Shown here: in pieces, positions 58,761-64,000 of the stretch
How positions within the stretch are numbered: the first letter of the stretch is position 1
Layout of the letters: each line of letters begins with the position of its first letter
Assembly (NCBI RefSeq): GCF_014805685.1
Contig: NC_060901.1
Span: 22,253,405 to 22,317,404 of the forward strand
Reading direction: 5' to 3'
Origin: Silurus meridionalis
Lineage: Eukaryota; Chordata; Actinopteri; Siluriformes; Siluridae
Length of the DNA stretch: 64,000 nt
Notes under the pieces: model-generated
Told to the model about the DNA's origin: nothing
Seen by the model: only the letters and a program-made list of their open reading frames with translations
Databases searched by the model: none
Position numbers and translations under genes: made by a program

Positions 58761-61700
58761 GATATACACTGATTAAAATATTTCCCAAATATATCAGTAA
58801 AAGTTACAATGTTATAGTTTAAAATACTATATTATTAGCATATTAATATATAATTTTTTTTTTTAATTTATTAATTTATATTTATAAAATAAATTTCTAT
58901 TTATCATATTCTTTATTATAAATTATATAAAAATGACTTGTTATAAAATATATATGCATAAATAAATATTAAAATAATATATTATTTATATATTTAATAT
59001 ATTAAATAAAATATACATAACACAATAAAACATAAATAATATATAAATAAATTGTACTTTTGGGGAAAGAAATCATGGAGTTCTCAGAGACAATGGTGGA
59101 CAGTGGAGGATAGAGAAGGACAGTGGAGGTCAATGGTGGACAGTGGAGGACAATGAAGTACAGTGGAGGAAAGGAAAGGACAGTGGAGGACAATGGTGGA
59201 CAGTGGAGGAACGAGAAGGACAGTGGAGGACAATGGTGGGCAGTGGATCAACGAGAAGGACAGTGGAGGTCAATGGTGGACAGCGGAGGAAAGAGAAGGA
59301 CAGTGGAGGTCAATGGTGGACATTGGAGAAAAGAGAAGGACAGTGGTGGACATTGGAGGAAAGAGAAGGACATTGGAGGACAGTGAAATACAATGAAGGA
59401 CTGTCCTCCACGGTCATATCATATATCACCTCATATCACATACTTAACATTTGGAAGTGAAAGCACCTCATGGCTTTAATCTTACCCTCTCCCTGAGCTT
59501 CCTTTCTTTGCGTTCCTGAAGAGTAGACAGGTAGTTGACCGCTGCATACTCAATGACGGACAGGAAGACAAAGACGAAGCTGACCCACAGGTAGATGTCC
59601 ACGGCTTTGATGTAGGACACTCGGGGCATGGACGCGTTAACGCCTGTGATGATGGTGGACATGGTGAGCACCGTAGTGATGCCTGAGGAGATTAAAAAAA
59701 AAATTTAATTCCATGATATTGTAGCCTGGTTGTTTACTGTACAAAAAAAAAATCTCAAAGTAAATTTCACCAAGAGGGACTCGGGCGGGGACGGCACGCC
59801 GGTCAATCCAGAAGGACACCCAGGACAGCATGACCATCAGGGTGGCGGGAAAGTAGGTCTGCAGCAGGAAGAAGAAAATGTGACGCCTCAGGGTGAACGT
59901 GATGTACAGACGGTTGTACCAACCTGCAGGAGGAAAAGGAAAGACAACTTTACAGGAAAAAACTTCATTCCCAATTCCCATTCGATTATCTAAATCCTTC
60001 ATCTGGGACACGCGTAATCATCAATGCTGGAAGCACTTACACGATCCAGACGTATGAAGTACCTGTGCTGCTGTAGAAGGCTAGTTTAGTGGTAGTGTGA
60101 AACTCCTGAATGAGGAACTGTGAAAGCGAGATCTTGTCGTCGGTCTGCAGGGAGTCGTTCCCCTTCTTCCAGTAGAGCATCAGATCGTCGTCGGTGTAGG
60201 CATCTGCGAAGGAGTCAGAAGTAACATGCATGTACAGTTTGAAGGACTGAAGTTAATAATCAGGAGACGTTTCTGGAAACATGAGCCATATTTTGGCCAT
60301 ATTTTAGATTTCTGTATGGGTTGAACAGTACAAGGCTAGAGGTCGACCGATTTGGGTTTTTCTCTGGCCGATGCCGATGCCGATTTTTTTTGCCCGATAC
60401 TTTTAGCGGATTTTTACAGACGCTTGTTGTCATTCTTGCTCTTGTCTTTGCAACTTAGCGGATATGATGAAAAAGCAACATGAATCTGTTAGTAATGACG
60501 GAGAGCTGCTTGCTTTATAAATTCATAGTTCTACTGTAGTTCTTCCAGTTTTCCTGTTTGGATCATGAATACAGACTACTGCCATCTGCTGGTATGGGAG
60601 AGTTATTATAGCCAGCGGGATCAATCGGTCCACCTCTAACGGCAGAATTAAACCCAATTAATGTAAGAATTGTACAAGTTACTGAGTTACAGAGTAAAGA
60701 AAAAGGTACTCACAGCTTTCGATCTCCAGTGAGCATGTCTGGGTGTCCAGAGGAAAGCGGCTGAGGTCCATATTACACATCGCTGTAACTGTGACCCTGA
60801 AAATGTTACACACATCATTTACAACATTTAGGCGTAACGACTAGTAATTTTCTTTAGTTTTTGTTCATCTCGTTCCACATTTATTCTCCACTTGCTCTTA
60901 TGATAAGATCCGTTTTTCTGCGAGGACGAATGATTTTGTGGAAATTTGTGCTCATTCAAACACAAGGGCCTTAGTAAAGAAGAAAATAGTGCCAGTTGCA
61001 CAGCTCATGATGTACACAGGACGATGTCTTCTGGCACACTGACTTATGAAGGTCGGTGCTCCCTGAGACTGTGCGTGCAGCGCTGTGCTGCCATCTGTTG
61101 GAGTGTTACAAAAGCTTTTTTTGTATACCACCTAGTATCTTAATGAAGCTGGCATTGCCCACAGGTGCATTGTCATGTTGGAGCAGGTTCGGGTTTCTAA
61201 TCTCAAGTGAGGTGAAAATCCGATGCTTGCTGAAAAAGTGTCCCAATACCTTCTTGTCCATATAGAGGGTCTCTTGGTTAGTGACGAATGAAAACAATTG
61301 CATATTACGGACTGGTACTGTAAAGCTGCTTTGAGACAATGTCTGTTGTGAAAAGCGCTATAGAAATAAACTTGATTTGGTACTTAACTAATTTTGCTTT
61401 ATATAGAGGTTAGGCAAATATTAACCCAGATGTGTTCAGCCACAGCTGCAGCAGCAGGCAGGCGATTAAGCCCTCATCTATAAGCTAGATTTTGTACATC
61501 CGACAGGGTGGTCACATGACCTCGCTTCTGTACTTCCAACAATTCCTGGAACAGATGTGGAATTACCACCATGCTCGTCCGGTCCGGTGCAGCTTTAACT
61601 AATAGGAGCTGTGGAGAATCGAATAATACCGGAGTTAAAAGTTGACATCACGTCTAGGGGAAGCACTAAACCCGCTGGCAATCCGTTGCCTGGGAGATTA

Positions 61701-63344
61701 TGTGAGCTTTAATACGCCGTGCTGATTATGGGCTTCTGATTATGGTATGGATTGTGATTTCAGCAACTTTTCGGTATTTACTTAACATGCTTTTTTTGAA
61801 AAGTAGCTGCAGTGCCGGTGAGACAGGAGTCAACATGAACAATTGCACACTTGAAATTAGAGCCTCATAGAGCATCATTAATGAATGTCCCGTCACTACC
61901 ACATGGTTGGAGGCACACAATTGTACAGGATGCAGGTTGCATGATTTTTCCCCCCTTTAAATTGAACTAAGAGACCCAAACTTGTTCCAGCATGTGCCCC
62001 TTTGCCCCTGTGCCCTATGTGGAAGATCTCGAGTGGCCTGCTATTGAACTCAAACCCTGCTCTACACCTTTGCGAGGAATTGGAACGCTAACCACTTTAC
62101 ACACACACATAATCTTAAAATCAAATATTCGCAATGATAAAAATCCACACAATTTTTTCCATATACTGTAATGTATGTACAGTTTATGTCTGTGGTTGCC
62201 AGATGTTTTCCCAACTGTATCTAGACCACATGTTTAAAATAGGTCCTTGCTTTTAGGGTCCCAAAACAACCACCCAATATCAAACACTTGTTGTAATAAT
62301 AAAACAATTGAAAAAAATGAAAGACTGGCATCTACAATGTGAGGTTGCTAAAACATATTCATTCCTAATATCATATTTATCCATTGCGAGTTCTTTAGTA
62401 TTATGGATTTTGGTGTCCACCCACTTTTTCAGAGTGAAATATTCTTGTTTTGACAAGTTCTCAGACAGAAACTCCGGAAGAAAAACGGTCCCAGGAGCGA
62501 CTGTTTCCTGCAAAAATCAGCGTTTCACACACAGATCTCACACTGTATAAAAAGTAAGCAGGTCCACAGACAATTCGGATTCACTACTCAGACCAACGTT
62601 TGCCTCGACTAACAAAAACACAGTTTAGTGATGGTCCTGGTCCTGTTTGCTGCAACATAAAAACGTTTCCTACTAGATTCAAATACAAGTTACTTTGCTC
62701 TGTATAAAAATGCACATTTACGTGTGAATATTTACAGCATTTGGCTGACGCCCTTATTGTACATTTGAGCAGCTATGGGCCTTGCTCAGGGGCCCAGGAT
62801 CTGCAGCTTGGTGTTGCTGGGTTTTGAACTCGCAACCTTTGGCTCCAAAGTCCAATAAATTAACCACTAAGTTACCACATCAATGAAGTGCTTTCTAAAA
62901 TCTTGGGAATCAATGTTTTACGCACCTGACACTATAGAGCACTTTGCCGTCCGGAAAGACCCTCAGCATGACGTTGTCCGTTGTCGTGTCGTGGATGAAG
63001 GAGCGTTTGGAATGGACGAAGAACATATCAGGGACCCAGATTTTCTTTAACAAGCGGCTATCGAAGGTCATGCTCTGGTTGGTCTTTCCTGGAAAGGACA
63101 GACGCTCGTCTTTCCAATAGTGCCTCAGGTACAGGGTCATGGTGAAGTCCTGCTCACCAACACAACAACAACATTGAAAATCTAGCTAAGAACTCACACA
63201 TCATCTTTTTGAATTTCTGTTGGACCTTGAACAAAAACTAATAAAAAAAACATGCTTGTCTGACAGATTCTCTCACCATATCCACTTCGGAGATAGTGTC
63301 CAGACTTTCAACTTGCACATCCACACCTACAGGAACCGCAGGAC
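58254..63344 (-). CDS. gabrr1: GABA-A receptor rho subunit, most like rho1, 3' seven exons
   Basis: Ligand-gated chloride channel subunit (Cys-loop family) forming GABA-C type receptors, best known from retina. Exons right to left: 63277-63344, 62926-63149, 60714-60796, 60063-60203, 59771-59923, 59486-59682 and 58254-58553 (stop 58254-58256): 387 residues plus a split codon. The signal peptide and first extracellular part lie beyond 64000. Visible: MTLYLRHYWKDERLSF and HSKRSFIHDTTTDNVMLRV of the ligand domain; the Cys-loop in exon 60714 (CNMDLSRFPLDTQTC); M1 FFFLLQTYFPATLMVML; the WIDRRAVPARVPLG entry to M2; M2-M3 in exon 59486; a variable intracellular loop and M4 IDKYSRVIFPGAYTIFNIIY in the last exon. 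KKGNDSL, FLIQEFHTTTKLAF, the VPLG motif and IDTHAIDKYSR favour rho1; rho2 is less likely but not excluded. Neighbouring mdn1 agrees with human 6q15. Confidence 0.87.
58691..58760. repeat. (ATA)n trinucleotide array
   Basis: About 23 AAT units in the last gabrr1 intron (58554-59485); AT-rich sequence continues to 59050. Confidence 0.95.
59085..59405 (+). repeat. G/A-rich minisatellite in gabrr1 intron
   Basis: Irregular units built from GACAGTGGAGGA, AAGAGAAG and GTCAATGGTG blocks, about 15-20 repeats over 320 bp. The plus strand is almost free of C apart from one per unit, so strand asymmetry is strong. All three plus frames stay open through it only because the repeat lacks stop words; I do not regard these as genes. 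Confidence 0.9.
60334..60640. mobile_element. TIR element of the TAGAGGTCGACCGATT type
   Basis: Left end TAGAGGTCGACCGATTTGGG; right end GATCAATCGGTCCACCTCTA is its inverted form. Interior has GGCCGATGCCGATGCCGATT. Noncoding, about 305 bp, in the gabrr1 intron 60204-60713. Confidence 0.65.
60840..61265. mobile_element. family A, forward orientation, rearranged centre
   Basis: TCCACATTTATTCTCCACTT at the left and AAAAAGTGTCCCAATACCTT near the right end, with an interposed block (61000-61130) not seen in other copies. In the gabrr1 intron 60797-62925. Confidence 0.55.
61310..61382 (+). repeat. AAGCTGCTTTGAGACAATGT repeat tail
   Basis: Followed by GTGAAAAGCGCTATAGAAAT and AAACTTGATTTGG. I know this as the 3' end of an abundant dispersed repeat in catfish and relatives; exact class uncertain. 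Confidence 0.5.
61830..62100. mobile_element. family A fragment, reverse orientation
   Basis: CACATGGTTGGAGGCACACA, then GACCCAAACTTGTTCCAGCA and GTGGAAGATCTCGAGTGGCC. Termini lost; in the gabrr1 intron 60797-62925. Confidence 0.5.
62738..62885 (-). repeat. tRNA-derived SINE, minus strand
   Basis: The reverse complement shows box A (AACTTAGTGGTTAA), box B (GCGAGTTCAAAACCC) and the body CACCAAGCTGCAGATCCTGG, same family as 80-230 and better preserved. In the gabrr1 intron 60797-62925. Confidence 0.65.
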
Positions 63345-63549
63345 CTGAGAAACAACAGTGAAGGACTATTATATGGGTTCTTCGGTAGGTTCTTTGTTCT
63401 TAATTTACTAATTTTACTTAATAGAGTTTCTCCTCAACCAACCAGTTCAAAAGCGTTCCTGTTTGATGGTTGTATTTACTTCTAAACATTCCGGGCATTT
63501 AGATGTATTTGCGCATTTGTTTTGATACCACAAACGCACAACTTTGAAA

Positions 63550-63745
63550 CCATTTACAGCATTCAGCAGACGGCCATTCTCCAGAGCTACTTACAATTAT
63601 CACGTTTATACACCTGAGCAGTTTAGGATTAAGAGCCTGGATCAAGAACCCCCGCAGTGGTGCTTGAATTAAATTTTTTTACTTTTGGATCAGAAGAAAA
63701 AGTAATCTGAAGTCTTACCTACCGAGCTAACGCTTCTCACTTCCT
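63550..63745 (-). repeat. SINE-like repeat, degenerate
   Basis: CAGCATTCAGCAGACGGCCA and GAGCTACTTACAATTATCAC resemble the inverted 3' body of the fish tRNA SINE; tRNA part badly decayed. In the gabrr1 intron right of 63344. Confidence 0.45.
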
Positions 63746-63790
63746 TTTTTTTACCCGAACTTTTGACTCTGTTAGCTTCTTCCTACATAT

Positions 63791-64000
63791 AGATCAGGTG
63801 TAACATTATGACTTTACAACGTAATGACCGGTATAGTGAATAACGCTGGGTATCTCCTCGTCAAGGCACCTGTTTGTGAGTGGATTTATTTATTAAGCAG
63901 CAAGTGAACATTTTTGTTCTCAAAGTTGATGTTAGAAGCAGGAAAAATGGCCAAGTGTAAGGATTTAAGGGCCAAATTGTGACGTCTAGACGTCTGGGTC
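63791..64000 (+). mobile_element. Tc1-like transposon, 5' end, cut by window edge
   Basis: AGATCAGGTGTAACATTATG terminus, then CAAAGTTGATGTTAGAAGCA and GGAAAAATGGCCAAGTGTAA. Same family as 25434-25911; the transposase would begin here and continue past 64000, so intactness cannot be judged. Confidence 0.75.

Noticed and set aside
59123..59460. Three overlapping plus-strand frames rich in Trp, Gly and Glu, antisense to gabrr1
   Set aside because: All three frames are open through the minisatellite simply because the unit has no stop word; no start context or homology.

Overview
The window is a piece of a teleost nuclear genome. It has four spliced vertebrate genes with GT-AG introns, and its introns are full of fish-type repeats: Tc1-like transposons, tRNA-derived SINEs, small inverted-repeat elements and long (TG)n, (TA)n and GATA arrays. 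Several repeat families are ones I associate with catfish and related Ostariophysi, so a siluriform is my best guess. That is a weak inference. I used no database; genes were identified by reading exons in frame and comparing with remembered family sequences.

Layout: (1) 1-42227 (+), mdn1 (midasin, the giant AAA+ ATPase of 60S ribosome assembly). The 5' exons lie left of the window. I traced 95 coding exons from 259 to the stop at 42225-42227; they sum to 15,720 nt and stay in frame (5,239 residues plus stop). They cover all six AAA modules, the long linker, the D/E-rich tail and the C-terminal MIDAS domain. (2) 44440-52220 (+), katna1 (katanin p60), complete: an NRF1-type promoter, a noncoding first exon, 10 coding exons and 488 aa. 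(3) 56933-52841 (-), ginm1, complete: 8 exons, 351 aa, convergent with katna1. (4) 63344-58254 (-), gabrr1 (GABA-A rho1), the 3' seven coding exons; the 5' end lies beyond the right edge.

The genes do not form one pathway: ribosome biogenesis, microtubule severing, an integral membrane glycoprotein and a ligand-gated chloride channel. What links them is synteny. In human, MDN1 and GABRR1 are at 6q15 and KATNA1 and GINM1 at 6q25. Here the two pairs interleave within 60 kb.

I found no CRISPR array, operon, defence locus or other undescribed system. The observations most worth checking are: splice acceptors in which a (TG)n microsatellite stands in for the polypyrimidine tract (about nine cases); a small inverted-repeat element present about 20 times in 64 kb; a tRNA-Glu-headed SINE with a perfect 16-bp target duplication; an unnamed 70-bp repeat with an exon-like edge in three introns; a GC-AG intron in mdn1; possibly overlapping 3' ends of katna1 and ginm1; and two unusual intronic minisatellites.
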